From contig NZ_BAAAUN010000001.1 in NCBI RefSeq assembly GCF_039533965.1, positions 310,001 to 374,000 on the forward strand: a stretch of DNA of 64,000 nucleotides, given 5' to 3'. A program made the translations under genes and the position numbers. A model generated the notes under the pieces. The model was not told where the DNA came from and searched no databases. It saw nothing but the letters and a program-made list of their open reading frames with translations. Positions 8,768 to 17,746 of the stretch are shown piece by piece (positions within the stretch are counted from its first letter, which is position 1; each line of letters begins with the position of its first letter). Source of the DNA: Microbacterium luteolum. Lineage in GTDB: Bacteria > Actinomycetota > Actinomycetes > Actinomycetales > Microbacteriaceae.

Positions 8768-8877
8768 GCTGGTGTCTCGTCCTCCCGTTGCACAGGGCAC
8801 CGAGGACTCGCCGGGCGCCCCGCTCAGTCTATTCGGTTATGCACGGCGGACCTCCGGGGAACGCCGCGCGGACGCTG

Positions 8878-8892
8878 TTAGGCTTGCCTTAT
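8878..8892 (+). promoter_or_regulatory. possible iron box overlapping a -10 hexamer
   Basis: TTAGGCTTGCCTTAT resembles the left two thirds of the DtxR/IdeR box (about 13 of 19 consensus positions by eye). It also contains TAGGCT, the commonest -10 in this window, which by itself could explain the sequence. It lies upstream of the oxygenase-like gene at 8944. Confidence 0.3.
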
Positions 8893-8943
8893 CAGGGCCT
8901 GTTAAAACGTGCTGGCCCCCGATGAAAGGATCTGACTCAGATC

Positions 8944-9717
8944 ATGGGATACATCAAGTCCGCTGCCCTCGAGGAAAAGGGATTCGTCGTCCTCGACAGC
9001 TACAACCAGGAGCTCGACCCCAAGGAATGGCTCGACATCGAGTACAACGACTGGAAGTCGTCCGGCGACACCCGGTTCGCACCGCTCGCCAGCGCCTTCG
9101 GTGACATCGAGTGCAACGGTTTCTGGAACCACAAGCCGCCGCGCACCGACAAGGACGGCGTCTGGATCGACTCGCAGACGGCCAAGGCGCCGAATCTGAC
9201 GCGTCGCGCGCAGGAGCCGGGCGCCAACGTCGGTCGCTGCCGCGTCATCGAGCTGCAGCCCACGCCCTATGGCGAGTGCCTCTACAACCTGCACCAGGAC
9301 GACAACAACCGTCTGAACCCGGACGGGACCGGCTGGGTCGTCCGCGGGTTCTTCAACCTCACCGACGACAAGGACAGCTACTTCGTCCTCCGCGAGAACC
9401 GCACGGACCCGAGCATCGAGTACCGCATCGCTCTGCCGGCCGGGGCCCAGCTCATCGTCGACACCCAGCGCCTGTGGCATGCCGCCACGCACAACGGCGA
9501 CGAGCCCCGCTACTGCCTGATCACGTCGTGGACCTCGGGCCCGGAGCTCGACGCCTACATCGAGAAGTACAACGGCACGGACGACGTCCCCAACTACGAG
9601 GTCGACCAGGAGACGCTCGAGTTCGGTTACGCCGAGCAGGCCCGCAAGGATGCCGCTCGCGCCGCGTACTACGCCGCCAAGGGCCAGCAGGTCAAGCAGG
9701 CGATGAGCGAGGCGTAA
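8944..9717 (+). CDS. 2OG-Fe(II) oxygenase-like protein
   Basis: A 257-residue soluble protein usually left as hypothetical. H117-x-D119 (in NLHQDDNN), a distal H179 (LWHAATHN) and R189 about ten residues later match the iron triad and 2-oxoglutarate-binding arginine of Fe(II)/2OG dioxygenases, and the strands around them (RGFFNLT, IVDTQRLWHA, CLITSW) fit a double-stranded beta helix. The substrate is unknown. The last 50 residues are charged and probably helical. It is a single-gene unit closed by a strong terminator. Confidence 0.6.
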   Translation: MGYIKSAALEEKGFVVLDSYNQELDPKEWLDIEYNDWKSSGDTRFAPLASAFGDIECNGFWNHKPPRTDKDGVWIDSQTAKAPNLTRRAQEPGANVGRCRVIELQPTPYGECLYNLHQDDNNRLNPDGTGWVVRGFFNLTDDKDSYFVLRENRTDPSIEYRIALPAGAQLIVDTQRLWHAATHNGDEPRYCLITSWTSGPELDAYIEKYNGTDDVPNYEVDQETLEFGYAEQARKDAARAAYYAAKGQQVKQAMSEA

Positions 9718-9734
9718 GCCCCTTCGTCGAGTCT

Positions 9735-9796
9735 CGCTGAGCCCCCATCGGGTGGCTCGCTGAGCTGCCCGTCATGGGTCGCTGAGCCTGTCGAAG
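9735..9796 (+). repeat. degenerate CTGAGC tandem repeat ending in CTGAGCCTGTCGAAG
   Basis: CGCTGAGC occurs at 9735, 9758 and 9780, so the period is 22-23 bp, and the last copy ends in CTGAGCCTGTCGAAG (9782-9796). The same arrangement, in reverse orientation, is at 58073-58163. It sits between the oxygenase stop and its terminator. Confidence 0.6.
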
Positions 9797-9800
9797 CGTG

Positions 9801-9831
9801 AAAGGCCCCGGTCGGAATGACCGGGGCCTTT
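9801..9831 (+). terminator. rho-independent terminator
   Basis: A 13-bp perfect stem (9801-9813 with 9819-9831, core GGCCCCGGTC) ending in TTT, after the oxygenase-like gene. Confidence 0.85.
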
Positions 9832-9959
9832 CTGCGCCGGAACTACATGCTTGTGATTTCGTGCCGACTGGGCGAGAATGGGCCCATAACCGCATATTCT
9901 CGCCACTCTCGTGGGTTTCAGGTCGTTGGGGAAGACGCACCTGATGAAACGGAGAGATC

Positions 9960-10463
9960 ATGGCGACGGCTTACGCACGCGGAGTGGTTTTCGTCCACTC
10001 TGCGCCTCGCGCGCTCTGCCCGCACCTGGAATGGGCGGTAGGACGCGCCATCGGGCGTGCGGTCAACTTCGACTGGACCGAACAGCCCGTCCTCGACGGC
10101 GCCCGCCGCGCCGAGTTCTACTGGGACGGACCCGTGGGCACCGGGGCCGCTCTCGCGACCGCCATCCGCGGCTGGGAGCACCTCCGCTTCGAGGTCACCG
10201 AGGATCCCACGCCGCGCAGCGACGGCGGCCGGTGGCTGCACACGCCCGACCTCGGCATCCACTACGCCCAGACGGATGCGGCGGGCAACATCGTCATCGG
10301 CGAGGATCGCATCCGCTACGCGATGGAGATCTCCGCCGGAAACGCGGTCGAGCTGCAGCGCGAACTGGACATCGCGCTCGGCTCGGCCTGGGACGAGGAG
10401 CTGGAGCCGTTCCGCCACGCCAGCGACGACGCGCGCGTCGTCTGGCTCCACAAGGTCGGCTGA
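9960..10463 (+). CDS. DUF3145 family protein
   Basis: A 167-residue protein of the actinobacterial DUF3145 family, recognised from its opening RGVVFVHSAPRALCPHLEWA and overall length. Function is unknown; in this phylum it is often found close to fatty acid synthesis genes, and here the fab cluster starts 2.4 kb away. The start ATG at 9960 has GGAGAG 4 nt upstream as ribosome binding site. It is cytoplasmic, with no signal or membrane segment. Confidence 0.8.
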   Translation: MATAYARGVVFVHSAPRALCPHLEWAVGRAIGRAVNFDWTEQPVLDGARRAEFYWDGPVGTGAALATAIRGWEHLRFEVTEDPTPRSDGGRWLHTPDLGIHYAQTDAAGNIVIGEDRIRYAMEISAGNAVELQRELDIALGSAWDEELEPFRHASDDARVVWLHKVG

Positions 10464-10551
10464 GGCCGACGACAGACCTGGAGCGCAGGAGGCCGAGTAT
10501 CGGATGCCGGTGGTCTCTCCCGGACGCTGAGAAACGTATCCTCGCTCCACC

Positions 10552-10593
10552 GACGAGAACCCCGCCTCTGTTCACCGAGGCGGGGTTCTCGTC
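10552..10593. terminator. bidirectional terminator
   Basis: A 17-bp perfect inverted repeat (10552-10568 with 10577-10593; arms contain GAGAACCCCGCCTC) between the convergent DUF3145 and MocR genes. Confidence 0.85.
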
Positions 10594-10609
10594 CGTCGAG
10601 CCGACGCGT

Positions 10610-12013
10610 TCAGATCACCGCCGCGTGCGTGTCAGCGACCGGACGGAAGGCCGTGCCCTCGCGGACGTCGTCCCAGGCGAGGCGCAGCCGCTCCAGCGCC
10701 TCGATCGTGCGTTCGGGCGGATAGGTGATCGGGATGCGAAGGAATCGCTCCAGCACTCCGCCGGTGGAGAACCGCGGACCGGGCGGTGCGATCAGTCGGC
10801 GATCACGTGCCGCGAGTGAGAGCCGTGTCGAGATCGGAGCGCCCAGGTCGATCCAGGCGGACAGCCCGCCGGGAGTGCGCGGCATCCGCAGGTCTCCGAT
10901 GGCTTCCAGTCCGGCGCTCACGGCCGACCGCCCCGCGTGCAGACGGGAGCGGACGTGCTCGGCGAGCGCGGGCATCTCGTCCAGCAGCTCGACCGCGATG
11001 CACTGGTCGAGCAGCGCCGTGCCCAGCTCGAACGACGGGCGGACCGCGAGCACGCGCGCGATGACCGGCTTCTCCGCCCTGATCCATCCGAGGCGCAGAC
11101 CGCCCCAGGCGATCTTCGACATCGAGCCGACCGTGATCACCTGCGGGCTGAACGCGGCCATCGGAAGCGGCGTCCACCCCCGATCGATATCGAGCTCGGT
11201 GGTGGTCTCGTCGGCGATCACGCTCGTGCCGACGTTCCGCGCGGTGGCAGCGACGCGATCCCGATCGGCATCCGTCATGGTCGCGCCCGTCGGGTTGTGG
11301 AAGTCCGGGATCAGATAGGCCACCCGCGGGCGGCTCCGCAGCAGCAGCTCGGTGAGATGGCGGACATCCCAGCCGTCGATGCCGACCGGTGTGGGAGTCA
11401 GCCGATAGCCGTTCCGGTCCAATGCGTCGAGCGCGTGGGGGAACGACGGCTGCTCGACCACGGCGCGTTCACCGCGCCGCCCGATCGCGGCGAGAACCAG
11501 GTTGACGGCATTGAGCGCGCCGGACGTGATGATGATCTCCTCGGGCGATGTCGGGACCCCGCGCTGGGTGAACCGACTCGCGACGGCGTCCCGGAGCTCG
11601 GGCAGGCCTTGCAGCGAATATCCGCTCGTGCTGCGCAGTGCTGCCAGCCGCGGAAGCGATCGCACGGTGGCGTCGTAGAGTCCGGGCGTCGAGTCCATCG
11701 AGGCGATCGAGAGATCGATCGCGGAGGCGTCGTCGGAGTCGAACGCCCTGTGCTCGATGTGCGGAAGAGCGACCCGCGTGCTACCACCGTGCAGGCGGGT
11801 GACGTAGCCGTCACTCTCGAGCAGGCCGTACGCACGTGTCATCGTCGAACGCGAGCGCCGCAGCTCGAGGGCCAGTGCGCGCTCGCTGGGAAGCCGTTCG
11901 CCGTTGGTGAGTCGTCCGTCGAGAATCAGCGCGCGGATCTGACCCGCGAGCTCGGCGGCCGTGGATCCCGCGGCGTTCTGCGCGCCCAACTGCTCCACGA
12001 GTCGTGATGTCAT
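10610..12013 (-). CDS. yczR: MocR-type PLP regulator (YczR-like)
   Basis: A 467-residue chimeric regulator. Residues about 14-80 are a GntR winged helix (LPSERALALEL, followed by MTRAYGLLESDGYV), and the remainder is a fold-type I aminotransferase with the PLP lysine in GSMSKIAWGG. MocR proteins sense PLP-linked ligands rather than transaminate. Its partner is the divergent membrane gene yczE, the pair that defines the YczR subgroup. A 9-bp palindrome with a 9-bp gap lies between them. I start at the ATG at 12013; the ATG at 12055 lies beyond the palindrome and is less likely. Confidence 0.85.
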   Translation of the reverse strand: MTSRLVEQLGAQNAAGSTAAELAGQIRALILDGRLTNGERLPSERALALELRRSRSTMTRAYGLLESDGYVTRLHGGSTRVALPHIEHRAFDSDDASAIDLSIASMDSTPGLYDATVRSLPRLAALRSTSGYSLQGLPELRDAVASRFTQRGVPTSPEEIIITSGALNAVNLVLAAIGRRGERAVVEQPSFPHALDALDRNGYRLTPTPVGIDGWDVRHLTELLLRSRPRVAYLIPDFHNPTGATMTDADRDRVAATARNVGTSVIADETTTELDIDRGWTPLPMAAFSPQVITVGSMSKIAWGGLRLGWIRAEKPVIARVLAVRPSFELGTALLDQCIAVELLDEMPALAEHVRSRLHAGRSAVSAGLEAIGDLRMPRTPGGLSAWIDLGAPISTRLSLAARDRRLIAPPGPRFSTGGVLERFLRIPITYPPERTIEALERLRLAWDDVREGTAFRPVADTHAAVI

Positions 12014-12030
12014 GGTTCCAGCATGCCGCA

Positions 12031-12057
12031 AAGTGGCCTCGTATCTGCAGGCCACTT
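12031..12057. promoter_or_regulatory. palindromic operator candidate between yczR and yczE
   Basis: AAGTGGCCT (12031-12039) and AGGCCACTT (12049-12057) form a perfect inverted repeat with a 9-bp spacer. It is 17 bp from the yczR start and 51 bp from yczE, so a bound YczR dimer could control both. Confidence 0.65.
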
Positions 12058-12108
12058 TTCGATGACTGGTCTCGCTTCGGTCGCGTTCGGGCCGTCCACG
12101 ATGGAAAG

Positions 12109-12774
12109 ATGCAGCTGCGCTCCCTCTTCATCCCCGTCACCGCCACGAGCCGACGCGACTTCGTCGAGCGCTTCGTGCAATTGATCGCCGGACTCTTCCT
12201 CTACGGCGTCGCCCTCGGTCTGATGGTGCGCGGTGGCATCGGCGTCGCCCCATGGGACGTGCTCGCCCTCGGTGTATCGGGGCAGTCCGGGATCGGCTAC
12301 GGCACGGTCACCGTGCTCGTCTCGGTCGTCGTGCTGCTGCTGTGGATTCCGTTGCGCCAGCGAGTGGGCATCGGGACGCTGCTCAATGCGCTTCTGGTCG
12401 GGCCGAGCGCCGACGTCACGCTCGCCGTCGTGCCGGCGCCGCCGTCGATCTGGGTCGGCGCCCCGATGTTCGTCCTCGGGCTGGTGCTGCTCGCCTTCGC
12501 CACCGGCCTGTACATCGCCGCGAGCTTCGGACCCGGACCGCGCGACGGTCTCATGACGGGACTTGTCCGCGTCACCGGCTGGAAGGTCTGGATCGTCCGC
12601 ACGCTCATCGAGGGCAGCGTGCTGCTCGTGGGCTTCCTGCTCGGCGGGCCCGTCGGCGTCGGCACCGTGCTCTTCGCGCTGGGAGTCGGGCCGCTGATCG
12701 GATGGTTCCTGCCGGCGATCACCCGTCTGCGTGAGGAGCGCTCTCTCCGGCTCGCACCCCTGCCGATGCGGTGA
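12109..12774 (+). CDS. yczE: YczE-family integral membrane protein
   Basis: A 221-residue protein with about five or six hydrophobic segments, starting at FVQLIAGLFLYGVALGLMV. The motif PWDVLALG near residue 47 and GPGPRDGLM near residue 143 are typical of the YczE/YyaS/YitT-like family. The transported compound is not known; linkage to a PLP-binding regulator hints at an amino compound or vitamin B6 link. The ATG at 12109 follows GGAAAG; an upstream in-frame ATG at 12004 would run through the operator and was not chosen. Confidence 0.8.
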   Translation: MQLRSLFIPVTATSRRDFVERFVQLIAGLFLYGVALGLMVRGGIGVAPWDVLALGVSGQSGIGYGTVTVLVSVVVLLLWIPLRQRVGIGTLLNALLVGPSADVTLAVVPAPPSIWVGAPMFVLGLVLLAFATGLYIAASFGPGPRDGLMTGLVRVTGWKVWIVRTLIEGSVLLVGFLLGGPVGVGTVLFALGVGPLIGWFLPAITRLREERSLRLAPLPMR

Positions 12775-12788
12775 CACCGCACAGAGAC

Positions 12789-12828
12789 ACGAAGAAGGCC
12801 CCGGGAGTGATCCCAGGGCCTTCTTCGT
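12789..12828. terminator. bidirectional terminator between yczE and fabF
   Basis: ACGAAGAAGGCCC and GGGCCTTCTTCGT arms form a long stem with one mismatch in the GGGA/TCCC inner part. It ends both the plus-strand yczE and the minus-strand fab operon. Confidence 0.85.
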
Positions 12829-12843
12829 GCGCTGCTCCGCAGG

Positions 12844-14085
12844 TCAGTAGTCGACGCCGGCGAACACCGCGACGGCGTTGTGGCCGCCGAAGCCGAACGA
12901 GTTGCTGATCGCGAACTGCGGACCGTCGCCGAGCGGCGTCGCGTCTCCGGAGAGGCGGAACGGCACGGCGGGGTCGGGCTCGGTCATGTTGATCGTCGGC
13001 GGGGCGACACGATCGCGCAGCGCGAGGAGGGAGAAGATCGCCTCCAGGGCGCCGGTGCCTCCCAGCAGGTGGCCGGTGGAGGCCTTCGTCGCGGAGACCG
13101 GGATCTCATCGATCCGCTCTCCGAAGACCTTCCGGAGTGCGACGTACTCGTTCGGGTCACCGACCGGGGTCGACGTGGCGTGCGCGTTGATGTGCGTGAC
13201 CTGGTCGGCTGTGATGCCGGCCTCTTCCAGGGCCTGGGTGACAGCGCGCGCGGCGCCGTTGCCCTCTGGGTCGTTCCCGGTGATGTGGTACGCGTCGGCC
13301 GTGACGCCGCCGCCGAGCACGTATCCGTAGATCTTGGCGCCGCGCGCCTTCGCGTGCTCCTCGGTCTCGAGGATGAGCGCCGCCGCGCCCTCGCCCATGA
13401 CGAAGCCGTCACGGTCGATCGCGCCGGGACGGGACGCCGTGGCGGGGTCGTCGTTCCGACGCGACAGCGCCTGCGCCGACGCGAACGACGCCATGGTGAT
13501 CGGGTGGATCGCGGACTCCGTGCCGCCGGCGATCACGATGTCGGCATCGCCGTCCTGCAGGTGGTGGAAGGCGTGGATGATCGACTCGGTGCTCGACGCG
13601 CACGCGCTCACCACGGTCTGGGCGTAGGCGCGGGCGTGGAACTGCAGCGACAGGTTGCCCGCCGCGGCGTTCGGCATGAGCATCGGCACGGTCAGGGGCA
13701 TGACACGCCGCGGGCCCTTCTCGCGAAGAGTGTCCCAGGCGTCGAGCAGAGTCCAGAGGCCGCCGATGCCGGTGGCGAAGTCGATGCCGAGGCGCTCGGG
13801 GACGACCTCGGGCGAGCCGGCGTCGGCCCAGGCCTCACGCGCGGCGATCAGAGCGAACTGCGAGGACGGGTCCAGCCGCTTCGCCTCGTGGCGCGGCAGA
13901 ACTTCTTCCGGGCGGACGATGGCCTCGGCGGCGAAGGTGACGGGGAGTTCGTACTGCTGCACCCAGTCGTGCTCGAGGGTCCGGGTGCCGGACATGCCTG
14001 CGAGCAGGTTCGCCCAGTTCTCCGGGGCGGTCCCGCCGATGGCGGACGTGGCGCCGATGCCGGTGACGACGATGCGCTTGGTCAT
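12844..14085 (-). CDS. fabF: 3-oxoacyl-ACP synthase II FabF
   Basis: A 413-residue condensing enzyme that elongates acyl-ACP with malonyl-ACP. The catalytic Cys is in VSACASSTES (about 165), the two histidines in INAHATSTP and STGHLLGG, and the active-site lysine in SATKAST, so the Cys-His-His triad of KAS I/II is intact. It is the last gene of fabD-fabH-acpP-fabF, 92 bp after acpP, with AAGGA ahead of the ATG. Confidence 0.95.
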   Translation of the reverse strand: MTKRIVVTGIGATSAIGGTAPENWANLLAGMSGTRTLEHDWVQQYELPVTFAAEAIVRPEEVLPRHEAKRLDPSSQFALIAAREAWADAGSPEVVPERLGIDFATGIGGLWTLLDAWDTLREKGPRRVMPLTVPMLMPNAAAGNLSLQFHARAYAQTVVSACASSTESIIHAFHHLQDGDADIVIAGGTESAIHPITMASFASAQALSRRNDDPATASRPGAIDRDGFVMGEGAAALILETEEHAKARGAKIYGYVLGGGVTADAYHITGNDPEGNGAARAVTQALEEAGITADQVTHINAHATSTPVGDPNEYVALRKVFGERIDEIPVSATKASTGHLLGGTGALEAIFSLLALRDRVAPPTINMTEPDPAVPFRLSGDATPLGDGPQFAISNSFGFGGHNAVAVFAGVDY

Positions 14086-14177
14086 GGTGTGGTTCCTTGT
14101 CGGGCGGGGTGGAGCGGAGTTCGGGCAAGGCAGAGGATGCCACGCCCCGCGGTCGCGGGGGTGGCATCCTGCGGGGA

Positions 14178-14426
14178 TTACTCCTGGCCTGCGACGATGA
14201 AGCTGACGGCGTCGCCGACGGTCTTGAGGTTCTTGACCTCGTCGTCGGGGATGGTGACGCCGAACTTCTCCTCGGCGTTGACGACGATCGTCATCATCGA
14301 GATCGAGTCGATGTCGAGGTCGTCGGTGAACGACTTCTCGAGTGCGACCTCGGAGGCGTTGATGCCGGTCTCGTCGGTGATCAGCTCAGCGAGGCCTGCG
14401 AGGACCTCATCGTTGGTGAAAGCCAT
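14178..14426 (-). CDS. acpP: acyl carrier protein
   Basis: An 82-residue acidic four-helix carrier. The phosphopantetheine serine lies in DDLDIDSISMM near residue 40; the usual DSL is DSI here. It shuttles acyl chains between the FabD, FabH and FabF products coded next to it. AGAGGA precedes the ATG. It lies 67 bp from fabH. Confidence 0.95.
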   Translation of the reverse strand: MAFTNDEVLAGLAELITDETGINASEVALEKSFTDDLDIDSISMMTIVVNAEEKFGVTIPDDEVKNLKTVGDAVSFIVAGQE

Positions 14427-14493
14427 GTGGTCTTCCTCTTTCTTACGGGTTGTATTCGGAACCGTGGAACAGTCTAGAGAAGGTCGCGCGAAC

Positions 14494-15495
14494 TCAGGGG
14501 AGGACGACGACCTGTGCGGCGAACACGAGCCCCGCGCCGAAGCCTATCTGCAGCGCCAGACCCCCCGACAGCTCGGGGTGCTCGGCCATCAGCCGGTGGC
14601 TCGCGAGCGGGATGGACGCGGCGGACGTGTTGCCGGTCGTCTCGATGTCGCGGGCGATCACCGTGCTCTCCGGCAGCTTCAGCTGCTTGGCGAACTCGTC
14701 GATGATGCGCATGTTCGCCTGGTGCGGGATGAAGGCGGCGATGTCGGTCGGCTCGACGCCGGCCTTGTCGAGCGCCTCGCGGGCGACCTTCGCCATCTCC
14801 CACACGGCCCAGCGGAAGACCGTCTGGCCCTCCTGGCGGAGCGTCGGCCATGGCACCTCGCCGTCGCGGAACTGGGTGAGAGTGCCGTTCATGCCGACGG
14901 CATCCGCCTTGGAGCCGTCGGAGCCCCACACGGCCGGGGCGATGCCGGGCGTGTCGCTCGGGCCGATGAGAGCGGCGCCCGCACCGTCGCCGAGCAGGAA
15001 GGAGATGCTCCGGTCCGTCGGGTCCACGACGTCGGACAGCTTCTCCGTGCCGATCACGAGGGCGTAGCGGGCCGCTCCCGCCTTGATCAGGGCGTCGGCC
15101 TGGGCGATCGCATACGCGTACCCCGCGCACGCGGCGTTGATGTCGTAAGCGGCGGCCGGGTTCGCCCCGACGCGATCGGCGACGATCGCGGAGACCGACG
15201 GCGTCTGCTTGGGGTTGCTGATCGTGGCGACGATCACGAGGTCGACCTGGTCGGCGGGGACGCCGGACTTCTCGATGGCCTCGGCGGCCGCCTCGGTGGC
15301 GAGGTCGATGGCATCGGTGTCCTTGTTCGCCCGGGCACGCGTGATGATGCCCGTGCGCTGGCGGATCCACTCGTCGCTGGAGTCGATGGGGCCGATGAGG
15401 TCCTCGTTCGGCACGGCGTTCTCGCCGCGTGCTGCACCGAACGAGTAGATGCGGGTGTAGGCGGGGCCGGCGACCTGGGCGAGGGTGATGCTCAT
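14494..15495 (-). CDS. fabH: 3-oxoacyl-ACP synthase III FabH
   Basis: A 333-residue initiating condensing enzyme that joins an acyl-CoA starter to malonyl-ACP. It has the catalytic Cys in INAACAGYAY (about 117), His in FIPHQANMRI and Asn in TGNTSAAS, the Cys-His-Asn triad of KAS III. In Actinobacteria it prefers branched starters, which fits iso/anteiso membrane lipids. Its ATG overlaps the fabD stop (ATGA), giving translational coupling. The open frame upstream of 15495 is only a fabD shadow. Confidence 0.95.
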   Translation of the reverse strand: MSITLAQVAGPAYTRIYSFGAARGENAVPNEDLIGPIDSSDEWIRQRTGIITRARANKDTDAIDLATEAAAEAIEKSGVPADQVDLVIVATISNPKQTPSVSAIVADRVGANPAAAYDINAACAGYAYAIAQADALIKAGAARYALVIGTEKLSDVVDPTDRSISFLLGDGAGAALIGPSDTPGIAPAVWGSDGSKADAVGMNGTLTQFRDGEVPWPTLRQEGQTVFRWAVWEMAKVAREALDKAGVEPTDIAAFIPHQANMRIIDEFAKQLKLPESTVIARDIETTGNTSAASIPLASHRLMAEHPELSGGLALQIGFGAGLVFAAQVVVLP

Positions 15496-16412
15496 GCGGC
15501 TTCTCCGTTCAGCAGCGCGACCGCCGCGTCGAGGTCTTCGGGGGTCTTGACGGCGACCGTGGGCACACCGCGGAGACCGCGCTTGGCCAGCCCGACCAGC
15601 GCGCCGGCGGGAGCGAGTTCGATCAGGCCCGTGATGCCGCGGTCGGCGAAGGAGCTCATGCACAGGTCCCAGCGCACGGGGGAGGACACCTGGTCGACGA
15701 GGTAGGAGAGCGCCTGGGCGCCGCTGTCGACGACCGAGCCGTCGCGGTTGGTCCAGAGCGTGATCGAGGGGTCGGCGGGCGCTACCGTGGCGACAGCATC
15801 GCGCAGAGCCGTCACCGCGGATGCCATGTACTCCGTGTGGAAGGCTCCGGCGACCTGCAGCGGGATCACCCGCGTGCCCTTGACGGGCTGCGTGGCGAGG
15901 GCCTCGAGTCCGGGGAGCTCGCCGGCGACGACGAGCTGGCCGCCGCCGTTGTAGTTCGCGGGGGAGAGGCCGAGTTCGGTGAGGCGCTCGAGGATCGCGG
16001 CTTCGTCTCCGCCGAGAACAGCGCTCATGCCGGTCGGTGTCTGCGCTGCGGCTTCCGCCATCGCTCGTCCGCGGATGCCGACCAGGCGCATGCCCGTCTC
16101 GGCGTCGATGACGCCGCTGCCGACGAGGGCGGCGATCTCGCCCACCGAGTGTCCTGCTGTGCCGTCGGGGCGACGACCGGCCCGTTCGGCGAGTGCGTCG
16201 CCGGCGATGAGCGAGGCGGCGACGATCAGCGGCTGCGCGATGCGCGTGTCGCGGATCGTGTCGGCATCCGAGACGGTGCCGTGTTCGCGGAGATCGACCT
16301 CCGCGGCCTCCGAGTAGGCGGCGAGGCGCTCGGCCACCCCGTCGAGCTCGAGCCAGGGTGCGAGGAATCCGGGGGTCTGCGAGCCCTGTCCAGGGCAGAC
16401 GACGACAATCAC
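15492..16412 (-). CDS. fabD: malonyl-CoA:ACP transacylase FabD
   Basis: A 306-residue transacylase loading malonate onto ACP. CPGQGSQTPG opens the protein, and the Ser-His pair is seen in AGHSVGEIAAL (about 90) and GAFHTEYM. I start at GTG 16412, where the family begins; an ATG at 16460 would add 16 residues without similarity. It is first of the four fab genes and lies 100 bp downstream of the regulator gene fasR, so a promoter may lie in that gap. Confidence 0.92.
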   Translation of the reverse strand: MIVVVCPGQGSQTPGFLAPWLELDGVAERLAAYSEAAEVDLREHGTVSDADTIRDTRIAQPLIVAASLIAGDALAERAGRRPDGTAGHSVGEIAALVGSGVIDAETGMRLVGIRGRAMAEAAAQTPTGMSAVLGGDEAAILERLTELGLSPANYNGGGQLVVAGELPGLEALATQPVKGTRVIPLQVAGAFHTEYMASAVTALRDAVATVAPADPSITLWTNRDGSVVDSGAQALSYLVDQVSSPVRWDLCMSSFADRGITGLIELAPAGALVGLAKRGLRGVPTVAVKTPEDLDAAVALLNGEAA

Positions 16413-16512
16413 ATCCTCAGTCTGCCAACGTTTCGTGCCGAGCGGTGGATGATCCATCACAAGATTCCGACGAACCCTTGTGTGTGGCGTACAGCCCGCG
16501 GGATTCCGGGGC

Positions 16513-17715
16513 TCAGCGCTGCGGGCGGCGGACGGCCGGACGACGGCGTGTCTGATCCGTCACGCCGATGGATCCGAGGATCAACGCCGTCTGCAGGATC
16601 AGCGCCTCGCGGGGCCCGGTGGCATCCCAGCCGATGACCTCGCTCACCCGCTTGAGGCGATAGCGCACGGTGTTCGGGTGGACGAACAGTTCGCGGGCGG
16701 TCGCCTCGAGGGAGCGGCCGTTGTCGAGGTAGCTCCACAGCGTCGTCACGAGGTCGGTCGAGTGTGCCTGGAGAGGGCGGAAGATGCGCTCGATGAGGGT
16801 GTGCTTCGCGAGCGGATCTCCGGCGAGAGCGCGTTCCGGCAGCAGATCGTCGGCCTCGACGGGGCGGGGGGCGCTGCGCCAGGCGCGGGCGACGGCGAAG
16901 CCGGCCAGTGCGGCGCGTGCGCTCTGGCTCGCGTCCACGAGCGCGGCGACCGCCGGGCCGAGAACGACGTATCCCGGGCCGAACGAGGGCTCGAGCCGCG
17001 TGGCGATCTCCTGGAAGCCGAGCTCGTCCTCGACTTCCTCGTTGTCCTGGCCGGCGACCCTGGCGCGTCCGAGCACGAGGACCAGCCGCGAGCCCTGCAC
17101 GCCGATGAGCACGTCGACGGCGAGCTTGCGGGCCGTGCGACGCACGAGGTCGACATCGAACTGCGGGGGAGTCGTGCCGACCAGGACTGCGACCTCGCCA
17201 TGGCCGTGCCAGCCGAGTGCCGCGATACGGCTGGGCAGCTCCTCGTCGGCCTCGCCCGTGAGGATCGAGTCGACGACGAGCGCCTCGAGGCGGGCGTCCC
17301 AGAGACCGCGTGCCTCGGCCGCGCGTGCGTAGACGTCGGCCGCGGCGAAGGCCACGTCACGCGAGTAGAGCAGGATCGCCTCGCGGAGGTCGTTTCCGCG
17401 ACCCGCGACACGCTCCTCGGTGACCTCGACCGTCACACGGATCAATTGCAGGGTCTGCTGGAGGCTGACACTGCGCAGCAGCTCTCGGGGAGCCGCGGCG
17501 AAGATGTCGGCCGCGATCCACGGCGTCGAAGTCGGATCCTCGTACCACTGGATGAACGAGGTGATGCCCGCCTGCGCCACCAGCCCGACCGCGGAGCGGC
17601 GGGCCGGTGGCATGTCGGCGTACCAGGGGAGCGTGTCTTCCAGCCGCTTGATCGTCACCGAGGCGATGTCACCGGAGATACGGCGCAGCCAGGTGAGCGT
17701 CGCGGTCTTGTCCAT
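16513..17715 (-). CDS. fasR: FasR-type fatty acid synthesis activator (PucR/CdaR-like)
   Basis: A 400-residue transcription factor with a C-terminal PucR helix-turn-helix (DNGRSLEATARELFVHPNTV near residue 345) and an N-terminal sensory region. In Streptomyces coelicolor the gene in the same place, FasR, binds and activates the fabDHPF promoter; identity of position and architecture supports the same role here. The ATG at 17715 is 31 bp downstream of aceE, so aceE read-through may co-express it. The open frame upstream of 17715 is an aceE shadow. Confidence 0.85.
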   Translation of the reverse strand: MDKTATLTWLRRISGDIASVTIKRLEDTLPWYADMPPARRSAVGLVAQAGITSFIQWYEDPTSTPWIAADIFAAAPRELLRSVSLQQTLQLIRVTVEVTEERVAGRGNDLREAILLYSRDVAFAAADVYARAAEARGLWDARLEALVVDSILTGEADEELPSRIAALGWHGHGEVAVLVGTTPPQFDVDLVRRTARKLAVDVLIGVQGSRLVLVLGRARVAGQDNEEVEDELGFQEIATRLEPSFGPGYVVLGPAVAALVDASQSARAALAGFAVARAWRSAPRPVEADDLLPERALAGDPLAKHTLIERIFRPLQAHSTDLVTTLWSYLDNGRSLEATARELFVHPNTVRYRLKRVSEVIGWDATGPREALILQTALILGSIGVTDQTRRRPAVRRPQR

Positions 17716-17746
17716 ACTGCGGGAAGACGAACCTGTCACCGAGGGC

